A DNA stretch of 64,000 nt from VRUE01 sp035605695 (GCA_035605695.1 DATNGZ010000051.1:1-64000); one strand, 5' to 3'. Numbered from the stretch's first letter, positions 18,082 to 26,374 are shown. Translations and numbers: made by a program. Notes: generated by a model not told the origin, from the letters alone.

Positions 18082-18738
18082 ATGTCGGATGCGTTGCAGC
18101 TGATCTACGGCAAGCAGCCGGTTGCCGAGGTGGAACGGGGGAGGCGCCGGGTTCACCGGGTCTGGCGGGCTCCGGAGACGTCGCCGGGCGAGCTGGAGCG
18201 GCTCTGTGGGTCTCCGGACCATCAGGGAGTCGTTGCCGAGGTTGATCCTTATCCGTATGCCGATCCGAATCAGCTGCTGCGCACCGAGAACGCGCTGATC
18301 GTTGCGCTCGATCAGGTGCAGGACCCGCGCAATCTCGGTGCGGTCTGTCGCTCCGCCGAGGCAGCCGGTGCAGCAGGCCTGGTTGTCCCCGAGCGCCGCT
18401 CGGCAGCGGTGACGCCGGCGACCTGCAAGGCGTCGGCCGGCGCCGTCGAGCATCTGAGCATCGCCCACGTCCGCAACCTGACCGATTGGCTATCGGCGGC
18501 AAAGGAGGCAGGTTTTTGGCTGTGGGGGGCTGATGCCGATGCCAAGCAGGCGCCGTGGGACGTGGACCTGACCGGTCCGACCGTGCTCGTCCTGGGGGGA
18601 GAGGGCAAGGGAATCCGCCCCCGCGTCTCATCCGCGTGCGACGGGCTGATCGCCCTCCCGCAACGGGGTCAAACGGCTTCCCTGAACGTCTCCGCGGCCG
18701 CCACTGCGCTGCTCTTCGAGGCCGTCCGGCAGCGCTAG
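18082..18738 (+). CDS. rlmB: 23S rRNA (guanosine-2'-O-)-methyltransferase, TrmH/RlmB family
   Basis: SPOUT-fold SAM-dependent 2'-O-ribose methyltransferase. The N-terminal substrate-binding domain is short (LIYGKQPVAEV to about 65). The catalytic domain shows motif 1 LDQVQDPRNLGAVCRSAEAA, motif 2 VLVLGGEGKGIRP and motif 3 LPQRGQTASLNVSAAATALL, the residues that build the trefoil-knot SAM site. At 218 residues it is slightly shorter than typical RlmB. Position between cysS and sigH matches Bacillus rlmB; the intervening mrnC and yacP genes are absent. Confidence 0.92.
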   Translation: MSDALQLIYGKQPVAEVERGRRRVHRVWRAPETSPGELERLCGSPDHQGVVAEVDPYPYADPNQLLRTENALIVALDQVQDPRNLGAVCRSAEAAGAAGLVVPERRSAAVTPATCKASAGAVEHLSIAHVRNLTDWLSAAKEAGFWLWGADADAKQAPWDVDLTGPTVLVLGGEGKGIRPRVSSACDGLIALPQRGQTASLNVSAAATALLFEAVRQR

Positions 18739-18775
18739 CGGCTGCAACGCAATTTGCAAAAAAATCGGCCTGGGG

Positions 18776-18803
18776 TTGACAGAACTCCGCGCAGCCGTAA
18801 ACT
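18776..18803 (+). promoter_or_regulatory. sigH promoter
   Basis: TTGACA (18776-18781), a 16-bp spacer and TAAACT (18798-18803). An A/T-rich tract with seven As lies just upstream (near 18750-18765) and could act as an UP element. The resulting leader is about 100 nt, unusually long here, and contains CTCAG/CTGAG and GGCGCC/GGCGCC pairings. Confidence 0.65.
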
Positions 18804-18911
18804 AACGCGCCAATAAGGGTGAACCTCAGCTTGAGTCTGAGATGCCCGTTCATATACAGGCGCCGCCAGGGGAGGTAAGGCGCCACGACCCTTCGTCAAG
18901 GAGAAGGATCT

Positions 18912-19622
18912 GTGGCTCTATCTTTGCCTTCCCAGGAAATGCAGCTCCCCTCGGGGCGTCTCAACGGCTCGCTCAGGCCGGCCGAATCTAACCCTCAACC
19001 AGAGCTTGATGACCATTATCTGGTCGCCCTGGCCAAGGACGGGCGGACCGATGCCTACGACGCGATCGTGCGCCGCTACCGCGGCTTCGTCCGCCTCAAG
19101 GCCTCGTCCTACTTCCTGCTCGGGGGAGAGGCCGACGACCTGATTCAGGAAGGCCTGCTCGGCCTCTACAAGGCGATCCGCGACTACCGCACCGATCGCG
19201 AGTCGAGCTTCCGCAACTTCGCCGAGCTCTGCATCACCCGCCAGATCATCACCGCAGTGAAGACGGCGACCCGCAACAAGCACACGCCGCTGAACCAGTA
19301 CGTCTCCTTCAGTCAGACCCCGGCGGCAGCCGGCGAGTCCGACACGACACTCGACGAGATCCTGCCTGGGCCGACGGTCCATGACCCGGTCAACCAGGTG
19401 ATCGCTGCGGAAGAGCTCGAGAGCCTTGTCTCCTGCCTTTCCGGTGTCTCCGGCGTGCTCTCCGACCTCGAGAGCCGGGTGCTCTCGCTCTACCTCGACG
19501 GCCACTCCTACGAGGCGACGGCCGAGCGCCTTGAGTGCGACACCAAGACCGTCGACAACGCCCTGCAGCGGGTCAAGCGCAAGGTCGGCACCCATCTTGC
19601 CTCCCGCGAGGCTCCCCTTTAG
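18912..19622 (+). CDS. sigH: RNA polymerase sigma factor, SigH (Spo0H) family
   Basis: Alternative sigma-70 family factor of 236 residues. Region 2 reads IVRRYRGFVRLKASSYFLLGGEADDLIQEGLLGLYKAIRDYR in pieces (RSYFL, DLIQEGLLGLYKAI). The AELCITRQIITAVKTATRNK block is essentially that of Bacillus SigH. Region 4 ends SYEATAERLECDTKTVDNALQRVKRK. The start is GTG with AAGGAG upstream. It lies after cysS-rlmB exactly as in Bacillus. No sporulation genes are seen nearby, so its regulon here is unknown. Confidence 0.93.
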   Translation: MALSLPSQEMQLPSGRLNGSLRPAESNPQPELDDHYLVALAKDGRTDAYDAIVRRYRGFVRLKASSYFLLGGEADDLIQEGLLGLYKAIRDYRTDRESSFRNFAELCITRQIITAVKTATRNKHTPLNQYVSFSQTPAAAGESDTTLDEILPGPTVHDPVNQVIAAEELESLVSCLSGVSGVLSDLESRVLSLYLDGHSYEATAERLECDTKTVDNALQRVKRKVGTHLASREAPL

Positions 19623-19625
19623 GCC

Positions 19626-20669
19626 TTAGGCGGGGATGTCGGCGAGGACGTAGTTGAGCAGTTCCCGGCCGTGGTCGGAGGCGACCGCGACGTCGTCCGC
19701 CTTGATCCGGACGCGGTGCAGCGACTGCATGCGCAGCACGTCGCCGTCGCAGCGAGTGTTGGGGAAGATGCCGGAGTAGGAGACGCCCAGTCGCTCCAAG
19801 TGGTCGGCGACCAGCGCGGTGGCGGGGGTGTCCAGCGGTAGGTCGATGTAGACGGCATCGAGGCAGGCGCGGTGGAAGAGGTGGTGGCGCTCGGCCGCGA
19901 TCGCGGCCTCGAGGTCCTCGCCCGGCACGTCGACGGTGATCAGCGCCAGGTTGTGATCGGCGTCGATCGCGACGTGCAGCTCGGTCCTCTCGGCCAGCGC
20001 CGCATCGGTCGGCGGCTCCGCCAGCGTGCCGCGCAGTTCGCACAGCTCCAGCGTCTGGCCGACGATGCCGCGATGCCGCTCGGGCGCGTAGACGAAGCGC
20101 TCGTGGCCGTCGTTCAGCTTCGTGTAAAAGAGCGCCGCCGACTGGCGCCCACGCCGCCCACCGGCCGCGTCGTTGGTCACCGAGGCTGGGATCCAGCCCA
20201 GTAGGAAGCCGGTCTCGTGCGCGCCCAGCTCGACGTTGGCGCGCTGGCTGTAGGGATGGGCGGCGGTCGCCTCGCTGTACATCCCCGCCATCCCTCGCTC
20301 GCAGGCCCAATCCATCAGGAAGCGCTTGGTGCGGGTGAACAGGTGCTGTCCCCGTGCCGCCGGCATCGTCACCGCCTGCCCCGAGTGCCCGACCGCATCA
20401 CCGGCGCTACTCAGGCTCATCCCCTCGTGGCAGAGCAGTTCACCGTCAGCCGTCTCGGCCACGCACGACACATAGGTCCCAGCAGCCAGCCGTGCCGAGA
20501 CCTCCGCCGGGTCATAGACCCAGCGCACGTCATAGCTCTCCCCGTAAGCGCTTCGGATCGCCTCGCTTAGCACTGCGCCCTCGTTGGGGGCGAGAAAGCG
20601 AAACCGCGCTTCAACTCCACCGCCAGCCTCGTCCATGGTCGGCACCATTTCACAGAACTTGGCCGACAA
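19626..20669 (-). CDS. GNAT-like acetyltransferase domain protein
   Basis: A 347-residue protein whose first half looks like a GNAT fold: EAIRSAYGESYDVRWVYDP near the N terminus, and the acetyl-CoA-binding-like HPYSQRANVELGAHETGFLLG near residue 155. The second half (about 200-347) has a degenerate repeat of alpha/beta character and matches nothing I know. Start choice is uncertain: TTG 20669, ATG 20648 or ATG 20636 are all in frame. It is convergent with sigH (3 bp between stops) and divergent from the endonuclease gene. Confidence 0.6.
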   Translation of the reverse strand: MSAKFCEMVPTMDEAGGGVEARFRFLAPNEGAVLSEAIRSAYGESYDVRWVYDPAEVSARLAAGTYVSCVAETADGELLCHEGMSLSSAGDAVGHSGQAVTMPAARGQHLFTRTKRFLMDWACERGMAGMYSEATAAHPYSQRANVELGAHETGFLLGWIPASVTNDAAGGRRGRQSAALFYTKLNDGHERFVYAPERHRGIVGQTLELCELRGTLAEPPTDAALAERTELHVAIDADHNLALITVDVPGEDLEAAIAAERHHLFHRACLDAVYIDLPLDTPATALVADHLERLGVSYSGIFPNTRCDGDVLRMQSLHRVRIKADDVAVASDHGRELLNYVLADIPA

Positions 20670-20712
20670 CTAGCCGAAGTTTTCTGTCTGCGGTAATCGC
20701 TATGTTGCGAGC

Positions 20713-21150
20713 TTGCCCAGCGTCTTGGCCAAGCCCGAACTGACGAAACATCCGGTCGACATCGGGCATCGAACCGAGGCCGCAATCCTGGCGGACTTGG
20801 TTAACCGTGGCTATCGGGTGTTGCTTCCTTTTGGGGTGAATCAGCGCTACGACCTCGTGCTGGATTGTGGCGGTCGACTGCTTAGGGCCCAATGCAAGAC
20901 GGGGCGTCTGCGCCAGGGAGCGATTGAGTTCAGAGTGGTGAGCACGCAGTCCAACATGAACCGGACGCGGACTCAGAGCTATGCCGGACAGGTAGATCTC
21001 TTCATCGTGTACTGCCCTGAGACGGAAAAGACCTATGTCATCCCGACGGAGGATGTCCCGGGTGCGCGCATGTATCTGCGAGTAACGCCCCCGCGCAACC
21101 GACAGGCCAAGCGCGTACGCTGGGCGAAGGAATACGAGTTGCCCGCCTAG
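20713..21150 (+). CDS. Group I intron-type PD-(D/E)XK homing endonuclease, free-standing
   Basis: 145 residues with the layout of the I-Ssp6803I-type family: Glu22 (GHRTEAAILADLVNRGY), Asp47 (RYDLVLD) and Gln60-x-Lys62 (LLRAQCKTGR), followed by SYAGQVDLFIVYCPE and YVIPTEDVP strands. From memory, the E-D-QxK spacing fits that family closely. Start TTG 20713 is supported by TATGTT (20701-20706) 6 nt upstream. The stop TAG (21148-21150) is formed by positions 8-10 of tRNA-Thr. No intron is present in the tRNA, so this is a stand-alone gene beside a typical homing target. Confidence 0.75.
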   Translation: MPSVLAKPELTKHPVDIGHRTEAAILADLVNRGYRVLLPFGVNQRYDLVLDCGGRLLRAQCKTGRLRQGAIEFRVVSTQSNMNRTRTQSYAGQVDLFIVYCPETEKTYVIPTEDVPGARMYLRVTPPRNRQAKRVRWAKEYELPA

Positions 21151-21213
21151 CTTAATTGGCAAAGCACCCGATTTGTAATCGGGAGAGTTCCGGTTCGATT
21201 CCGGAGGCGGGCT
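21141..21213 (+). tRNA. tRNA-Thr (anticodon TGT)
   Basis: Full cloverleaf: acceptor GCCCGCC (21141-21147) with GGCGGGC (21206-21212); anticodon stem CCCGA/TCGGG with loop TTTGTAA, hence anticodon TGT; T arm TCCGG-TTCGATT-CCGGA (21189-21205). No CCA is encoded. Its first 10 nt are also the last codons and stop of the preceding endonuclease gene. Confidence 0.95.
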
Positions 21214-21225
21214 CTTGGGCGGGGC

Positions 21226-22602
21226 TCAGCTTGTCGTCCTGTCGTCGTCGAGCACGCGCGCCTTCTCGGTCGCTAGCTCCGCGTCGGTGAGAATGCCCTT
21301 CTCGTGCAGCGTGGCGAGTCGCTCGAGGCGAGCGAGGCGGGAGTCCTCGGTTTCGGCAGTCGGCGTTTCGGTCCCGCCGCCCTCGGGCTTGCGCATCTCC
21401 GGCAGGCGGATTTTCGAGGCGCGCTCTCCGAGGTTGGCGTCTTTGACGGCACCGACTACGCGATCCTTGGTGCGGCCGAAGACCTCGCCGTAGTCGGCGT
21501 CGGGGAATTCCTCGACGGCCTGTTTGCGCAGCTCGTGGATGCCGAAGGCGGCGAGCCCGGCGATCACCAGGGTGGTGAGGAAGGAGCGCAGGTTCTGGGT
21601 CGGGGCGGAGAGGAAGTAGATGCAGACGATGATCGCCAGGCCGGCGTAGACGTAGGCGGCGTGCGTGCGCAGCGCGGGGGCGAAGACGCGGCGAGTCGCC
21701 CGGGCCGAGTCGGTGGGCGAGGCGAGCCAGCCGGCGATGCCGAAGAGGACGCCGATGACGATCACCGTGGTCGCGATGCTGGTCATCAGCGAGGTGCCGA
21801 TCGACCAGGCCGCTTCCGCGGCGGGCTTGACGCTGTCTTCTTCGACTAGCTGGCCAACGACGATTCCGCCGGCGATCTCACGGAAGACGATCACCGCGAA
21901 GCCGGCCGCGACCAGGCCGATCCCGCAGGAGAGCACGGTCACCCAGCGCCCGTCGCGGGAGAGGTAGATCGCCAGGCCGAAGGCTAGGAAGGTGAGCAGC
22001 GAGAGGATCAGCGCCAGGCCCTTGACCGCGACGACGATGTTCTGCGCGGTCTTCAGCTGGTCGGAGCGCAGGATCGTGATCTGGCCGGCGTCGGGTGGCA
22101 GCTTTTCCGCCAGGTTGGCGCCGATCCCGACCTGGCTGGCAAGGTTGGTAACGAGGCTGCCGAGGTTGAGGCTGACGTTGCCTTCTTCGGTCGAGACCGT
22201 GTCGCCCTTTTCTTCCAGTACTTCGAGCAGCTGTTCGTGGGTGGTCCGGTTGGCGCTCTTCCAGAGTTCCTGCGCGGTTGAGCTCTTCAGCACCTCGTTG
22301 GCGCCGTCACCGGCAACCTGGCGCAGGCCGCCGGAGATCGGTCCGGCCAGCTCCTTGGTTTCGCCGGGAAGCTTTTCGCTCAGTTCCTTTTCGACGTCGA
22401 CGTTTTCGTAGAGCTGGTCGACCAGGTAGTCGCCGACCGCTTGGCGGATCGTTTCGTTCTGGATCAAGTGACCGCTGGTCGTCACCCAGTCGTCGGTATT
22501 GAGCGCCTGGCGCTCGCTCCAGATCGCGAAGACGCTGAGGAAGGCCAGCAGCGAGCCGACCACGACAAGGGCCCGCACCAAACGTCGTCGACCGCGGCTC
22601 AC
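21226..22602 (-). CDS. Membrane protein with C-terminal SHOCT domain
   Basis: 458 residues. One N-terminal helix (RALVVVGSLLAFLSVFAIW) is followed by a predicted extracytoplasmic domain of about 170 residues, then about five more helices from residue 225 on. A cytoplasmic tail follows, ending in a SHOCT-type module (LARLERLATLHEKGILTDAEL). SHOCT domains are short oligomerisation modules. Start GTG 22602 is set by a minus-strand -10 TAGCAT 7 nt upstream. Longer upstream readings are antisense to the dioxygenase. Function is unknown. Confidence 0.8.
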   Translation of the reverse strand: MSRGRRRLVRALVVVGSLLAFLSVFAIWSERQALNTDDWVTTSGHLIQNETIRQAVGDYLVDQLYENVDVEKELSEKLPGETKELAGPISGGLRQVAGDGANEVLKSSTAQELWKSANRTTHEQLLEVLEEKGDTVSTEEGNVSLNLGSLVTNLASQVGIGANLAEKLPPDAGQITILRSDQLKTAQNIVVAVKGLALILSLLTFLAFGLAIYLSRDGRWVTVLSCGIGLVAAGFAVIVFREIAGGIVVGQLVEEDSVKPAAEAAWSIGTSLMTSIATTVIVIGVLFGIAGWLASPTDSARATRRVFAPALRTHAAYVYAGLAIIVCIYFLSAPTQNLRSFLTTLVIAGLAAFGIHELRKQAVEEFPDADYGEVFGRTKDRVVGAVKDANLGERASKIRLPEMRKPEGGGTETPTAETEDSRLARLERLATLHEKGILTDAELATEKARVLDDDRTTS

Positions 22603-22609
22603 GGATGTG

Positions 22610-22619
22610 ATGCTATACG
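22610..22619. promoter_or_regulatory. Overlapping divergent -10 boxes
   Basis: Minus-strand TAGCAT (22610-22615) and plus-strand TATACG (22614-22619) share the TA at 22614-22615. Each lies 7 nt from its GTG start (22602 and 22627). Both genes would be leaderless, and the two promoters cannot be melted independently. Confidence 0.6.
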
Positions 22620-22626
22620 TGCAGCA

Positions 22627-23547
22627 GTGAAGCTCGAGGGAATTCACCACATCACCGCGATCACGGCCGACGCGCAGAGCAACGTCGACTTCTACGCCGG
22701 AGTGATGGGACTGCGGCTGGTCAAGAAGACCGTCAACCAGGACAACCCGACCGTCTACCACCTCTTTTTCGCCGACGAGAAGGGCAGCGCCGGCTCCGAC
22801 CTCACCTTCTTCGAGTTCCCCGGCGTGCCGCCTGGCAGGGCAGGCACGGGCGACGTGCACCGGATCGTCTGGCGGGTCGGCTCGCACGAGTCACTCGACT
22901 TCTGGGAGGAGCGGCTGGCGGCAAGCGGGATCGAATCCGAGCGGGCCGGGGCCGGCCTGCGCTTCGCCGACCCCGAGGGCCTTGCCCACGAGCTGGCGGT
23001 CGTCGAGGTCGGCGACGAGCCATTGATCGCCGATCACCCCGAAGTCCCCGCCGACCTGGCCCTGCGCGGCTTTCACGCGGTTTGCGCCTACAGCGCCCAG
23101 CCCGAGGCCAGTCAGACGCTGCTCGAGGCGCTCGAGTTCGAGTCGGTCGACGAGGGCAGCTGGGAAGCGCGCGGTTCGAGTCGGGGCGGGCTCTACGTCT
23201 ACGAAGCACCGCCGGAGGAGCGCTCGCGGCAGGGCGCGGGCAGCGTCCACCACGTCGCCTGGGCCTCGACCATCGACGAGCACGAGCAGTGGCGCGAGCG
23301 GGCAATCTCGGCCGGTGCGCAGCCGACCCCAGTGATCGATCGCTTCTACTTCCGTTCGATCTACTTCCGCGAGCCGAGCGGCGTCCTCTTCGAGATCGCC
23401 ACCCTCGGGCCGGGCTTCACCGTCGACGAGCCGCTCGAGCACCTCGGCGAGAAGCTCTCGCTGCCGCCTGACTACGAGCACCTGCGGGCCGAGGTCGAAC
23501 CGAACCTGCGCCCGGTTGTGAACCCGCGGACCGCCTCCGCAGGGTGA
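22627..23547 (+). CDS. Glyoxalase/VOC-type ring-cleaving dioxygenase
   Basis: Predicted extradiol (hydroquinone or catechol type) dioxygenase of the vicinal-oxygen-chelate fold, 306 residues, two tandem VOC halves. Metal ligands are expected in LEGIHHITAIT (His near 8), GSVHHVAWAS (His near 210) and GVLFEIAT (Glu near 265). FYAGVMGLRLVKKTVNQD is characteristic of the MhqO/MhqA-like group. Start GTG 22627 is chosen by the adjacent -10 box. It overlaps the next gene by 4 nt (GTGA), forming an aromatic-degradation pair. Confidence 0.88.
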   Translation: MKLEGIHHITAITADAQSNVDFYAGVMGLRLVKKTVNQDNPTVYHLFFADEKGSAGSDLTFFEFPGVPPGRAGTGDVHRIVWRVGSHESLDFWEERLAASGIESERAGAGLRFADPEGLAHELAVVEVGDEPLIADHPEVPADLALRGFHAVCAYSAQPEASQTLLEALEFESVDEGSWEARGSSRGGLYVYEAPPEERSRQGAGSVHHVAWASTIDEHEQWRERAISAGAQPTPVIDRFYFRSIYFREPSGVLFEIATLGPGFTVDEPLEHLGEKLSLPPDYEHLRAEVEPNLRPVVNPRTASAG

Positions 23548-24560
23548 ACGGCAACTTCGTCTGGCGCGACGCCGACCGCACGGTCGTCCTCCGCGCCGGC
23601 GGGGTCGAAGGCGCCCCGCGGCTGCTCGCCGAGCACGGAATGGAGCCCTTCGAGCTGCTCTCGACCCAGCGGCACCTGGGCGGGGCGCCGCAGCTCGTAA
23701 GCGCTGCGGCCACCGTGCACGAGCTGCCCCCGGCGGATCCGGCAACCGCCGTGCCGGAGACGTCAGCGGCCCTTCTCGACTCGGTCCTCTCCCACAATCT
23801 CGTCGCCCTCGGCGGCGGCCGCACAATCGACACGGCGAAGGCGATCGCAGCAGTCACCGGCGCCCGCGTGGCCGCGATCCCAACGACGATGTCGGGAGCG
23901 GAGATGACCGGCATCCACCGCCTCCCCGCCGGTGCCGAGGGCCAAGTCAAATCCCTGGTCCGCCCGACCCTGGTGATCGCCGAGCCGGCAGCAATGACCA
24001 GCGCCCCCGAGGCCGAACTACGAGCCAGCTCAATGAACGCCCTGGCCCACGGCGCCGACTCCCTCTACACGCCCTTCGCCAACCCGGTCTCCGAAATGAC
24101 GGCCCTGCGCGGCGCCCGATTGATCGCCACTTCCCTGGACGAATCCCGATCCGAGCGCAACCGCAGTGCCCTGGCCCAGGGCTCACTCCTATGCGGCTAC
24201 GCAATCGACTCCGGCTCCTTCTCCCTGCACCACGTCATCTGCCAAACCATCGTCCGAATCTGCGGCGCCCCCCACGCAGGGGTCAACGCGGCAATCCTCC
24301 CCAGAGCGATGGCTTTCATGACCTCCAGAGCCCCCGACGGCCTAGCCCCACTGGCCACAGCCCTCGGAACTCAACCGAGCGACATCGAATCTCGCATCCT
24401 CGAGCTCGGAGGCAACCCACTCGGCTTGGGCGACCAAGGAGCGGACCGAAGCAAGCTCCCCGAAGCCCTGGACTCGATGCTCCTGCGTCCGGAGCTTGCC
24501 TTCACGCCGGAGCCCCCGACCCGAGACGAGCTAGAGCAGCTAATAGACCACGCTTGGTAG
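23544..24560 (+). CDS. Iron-containing alcohol dehydrogenase / maleylacetate reductase-like
   Basis: Predicted NAD(P)H-dependent reductase, 338 residues. Features: Rossmann-like GGGRTIDTAKAIAAVTG near 92-108, AIPTTMSGAEMTG, and metal-binding histidines in MNALAHGAD and SFSLHHVICQTI with a third in GAPHAGVNAAILP. The TTMSGAEMT segment and absence of the usual long Fe-ADH C-terminus point to the maleylacetate reductase branch, which completes hydroquinone degradation after ring cleavage. Start GTG overlaps the dioxygenase stop, so the two are coupled. Confidence 0.85.
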   Translation: MNGNFVWRDADRTVVLRAGGVEGAPRLLAEHGMEPFELLSTQRHLGGAPQLVSAAATVHELPPADPATAVPETSAALLDSVLSHNLVALGGGRTIDTAKAIAAVTGARVAAIPTTMSGAEMTGIHRLPAGAEGQVKSLVRPTLVIAEPAAMTSAPEAELRASSMNALAHGADSLYTPFANPVSEMTALRGARLIATSLDESRSERNRSALAQGSLLCGYAIDSGSFSLHHVICQTIVRICGAPHAGVNAAILPRAMAFMTSRAPDGLAPLATALGTQPSDIESRILELGGNPLGLGDQGADRSKLPEALDSMLLRPELAFTPEPPTRDELEQLIDHAW

Positions 24561-24671
24561 CGAGGATTGGGCGCCGCTCCCCGCGGCTTGTACTTTTTCG
24601 GCGATTCAGCCTCTGCCTGCCGCTGCGGCACCACCGAAAAAGTTGAGCGGGGAGTGGTGCCCAATCCTCGC
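24560..24671. repeat. Long palindromic element R2
   Basis: The 25-nt arms 24560-24584 and 24647-24671 pair with two G-T wobbles. Inside, ACTTTTTCGG (24592-24601) faces CCGAAAAAGT (24634-24643). It starts on the last base of the preceding stop codon. Read on the minus strand, its inner borders match those of the copies at 45634 and 15521 (CAACTTTTTCGGTGG and AAAAAGTACAAG), but its outer arms are unrelated. Confidence 0.75.
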
Positions 24672-24682
24672 CTAGGTAACCG

Positions 24683-26374
24683 TTGTCCCTAATCCGTGTA
24701 GCGCTAAGCGTGACCCCGGATCGACTCCAGTCGTACCACGACTACACCCGCGCCCACGGCGTAAACCCGATCCTCTACATCCTGGCGAGGATCTTCATGA
24801 CCCCCTTCTTCCTCGCCTACTTCCGCTATGCAAGAACCGGCCGCGAACACGCCCGCCTCAAGGGCGGCCTGATCGTCGCCGCCAACCACCGTAGCTTCCT
24901 CGACCCCTTCGCAATAGGCGGCGCCCTGCCCTGGCGGCGGCCGATGAACTACGTCGCCAAGGTCGAGCTTTTCGAGCGCCGCTGGCAGGGCTGGATCCTC
25001 TCCCGGCTCGGCGCCTTCCCGATCCGCCGTGGCGAGTCCGACGAGCAGTCGATGGAGACAGCGCGACTGCTGGTCGAACGTGGCGGCGCTGTTTGCATCT
25101 TCCCCGAGGGAACTCGGACCCGCAGCGGCTCGCTCAGAGAGCCGAAGCGGGGGGTCGGGCGCCTTGCCCTGCAGACCGGAGCACCGGTGATCCCGGCTGC
25201 CGTCCTCGGCACCGAACACGTGCGGCGCGGCTGGCGGATTCGCCCTCGCAAGGTCAGAGTCCGCCTTGGCAAGGCGATGACCTTTCCCCGCGCCGAGGAT
25301 CCTTCCCGAGGCCTGGCCTCAACCGTGACGGCGCGGATCTGGCCCAACGTAGAGCTGCAGTGGGAGGACCTCGGCGGCCTGCCGCCGATGCGACGCGCCG
25401 CCGTGATCGGCGCCGGCAGCTGGGGGACCGCGGTTGCGGTACTGCTCGCCCGCGGCGGTCTTGAGGTCCAGCTCGCCACCCGCACCGCTGCTCAGGCCGC
25501 CGAGATCGAGGAGGCGCGCGAAAATCGCCGCTACCTGGAAGGAGTGCGGCTGCCCGACTCGGTGCGCGTGCTCCAGGCCTCCGAAGTTGAGCTGGCCGGG
25601 CTCGACCTGGTCTGCCTGGCGATCCCTTCGGGCTCGCTGCCGCAGGCGGTTGGGGCAATTGCCGACAAAGTCAGCGCCCGCTCCGCAATGCTGCTGCTGA
25701 CCAAGGGCCTGATCGCGCCGCTGGGGCAGCTTCCGGCCGAATACGTCGGCGAGCGGGTACTAGCGCGAGCGGTCGCCTGCCTCGGCGGCCCTGCCCACGC
25801 CCGCGAGGCCGTCTCCGGCTCGGCCGCCCTCGTCCTCGGCTCCGCTGACGCTGACCTGCGTGACCAGCTCGGCGGCGTCTTCGACAGCGCCGGCCTGGTC
25901 TGCGAGCGCTCGCGCGACGTGACCGGGGTCGAGATGGCGGGCGCGGCAAAGAACGCCGCCGCCCTCGCCGCCGCGGCCGCCGAGCCGTACGGGCTCAACG
26001 CGGCCGGGATTGCCGCGGCCCAGGTCTGGCGGGAGTGCATCGAGCACGCGATTGGTCGCGGCGCTGACCTCGCGACCTTCTCCGGCCTGGCCGGGGTCGG
26101 CGACCTGACCGCGACGGTGATGGCGCCGACCGGCCGCAACCGCCGCGCCGGCGAGCTGCTCGGCCGGGGCACTCCGGCGACGGAGATTCCGGCTCAGATC
26201 GGCCAGGCGTCTGAGGGTCTGGATGCAGTGCCACTACTGGCGGCGGCGACCTCGGCCGCGGGTCGTCCCGCCGCGGCGCTGAGCGGCCTCGCGGCGCTGA
26301 TCTGCGGTGAGATTGACGCCGATGCCTGGGTTGCCGGACTGCGGCGGGTCGAGCGATCGAGAAGGGCCGCCTGA
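24683..26374 (+). CDS. Fused acyltransferase (PlsC) - glycerol-3-phosphate dehydrogenase (GpsA)
   Basis: A single 563-residue frame. Residues about 1-230 are a 1-acylglycerol-3-phosphate acyltransferase: NHRSFLDP (the H-x4-D motif), FPEGTRTRSG, and GAPVIPAAVLGTEH. Residues about 235-563 are NAD(P)-dependent G3P dehydrogenase: VIGAGSWGTAVAVLLARGG, AIPSGSLP, LLTKGL, CLGGPAHA, the catalytic-lysine region MAGAAKNAAALAA, and GVGDLTATV. One half makes G3P, the other acylates lysophosphatidic acid. There is no stop or frameshift at the join (LPPMRRAAVIGAG). Start TTG 24683 is uncertain; GTG near 24710 is an alternative. Confidence 0.9.
   Translation: MSLIRVALSVTPDRLQSYHDYTRAHGVNPILYILARIFMTPFFLAYFRYARTGREHARLKGGLIVAANHRSFLDPFAIGGALPWRRPMNYVAKVELFERRWQGWILSRLGAFPIRRGESDEQSMETARLLVERGGAVCIFPEGTRTRSGSLREPKRGVGRLALQTGAPVIPAAVLGTEHVRRGWRIRPRKVRVRLGKAMTFPRAEDPSRGLASTVTARIWPNVELQWEDLGGLPPMRRAAVIGAGSWGTAVAVLLARGGLEVQLATRTAAQAAEIEEARENRRYLEGVRLPDSVRVLQASEVELAGLDLVCLAIPSGSLPQAVGAIADKVSARSAMLLLTKGLIAPLGQLPAEYVGERVLARAVACLGGPAHAREAVSGSAALVLGSADADLRDQLGGVFDSAGLVCERSRDVTGVEMAGAAKNAAALAAAAAEPYGLNAAGIAAAQVWRECIEHAIGRGADLATFSGLAGVGDLTATVMAPTGRNRRAGELLGRGTPATEIPAQIGQASEGLDAVPLLAAATSAAGRPAAALSGLAALICGEIDADAWVAGLRRVERSRRAA

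Noticed and set aside
21141..21213. Group I intron in tRNA-Thr
   Set aside because: The tRNA folds into a continuous 73-nt cloverleaf with no interruption; the endonuclease is outside it.
22603..22887. N-terminal extension of the SHOCT membrane protein
   Set aside because: Antisense to the dioxygenase gene, and the predicted start at 22602 has its own -10 box.
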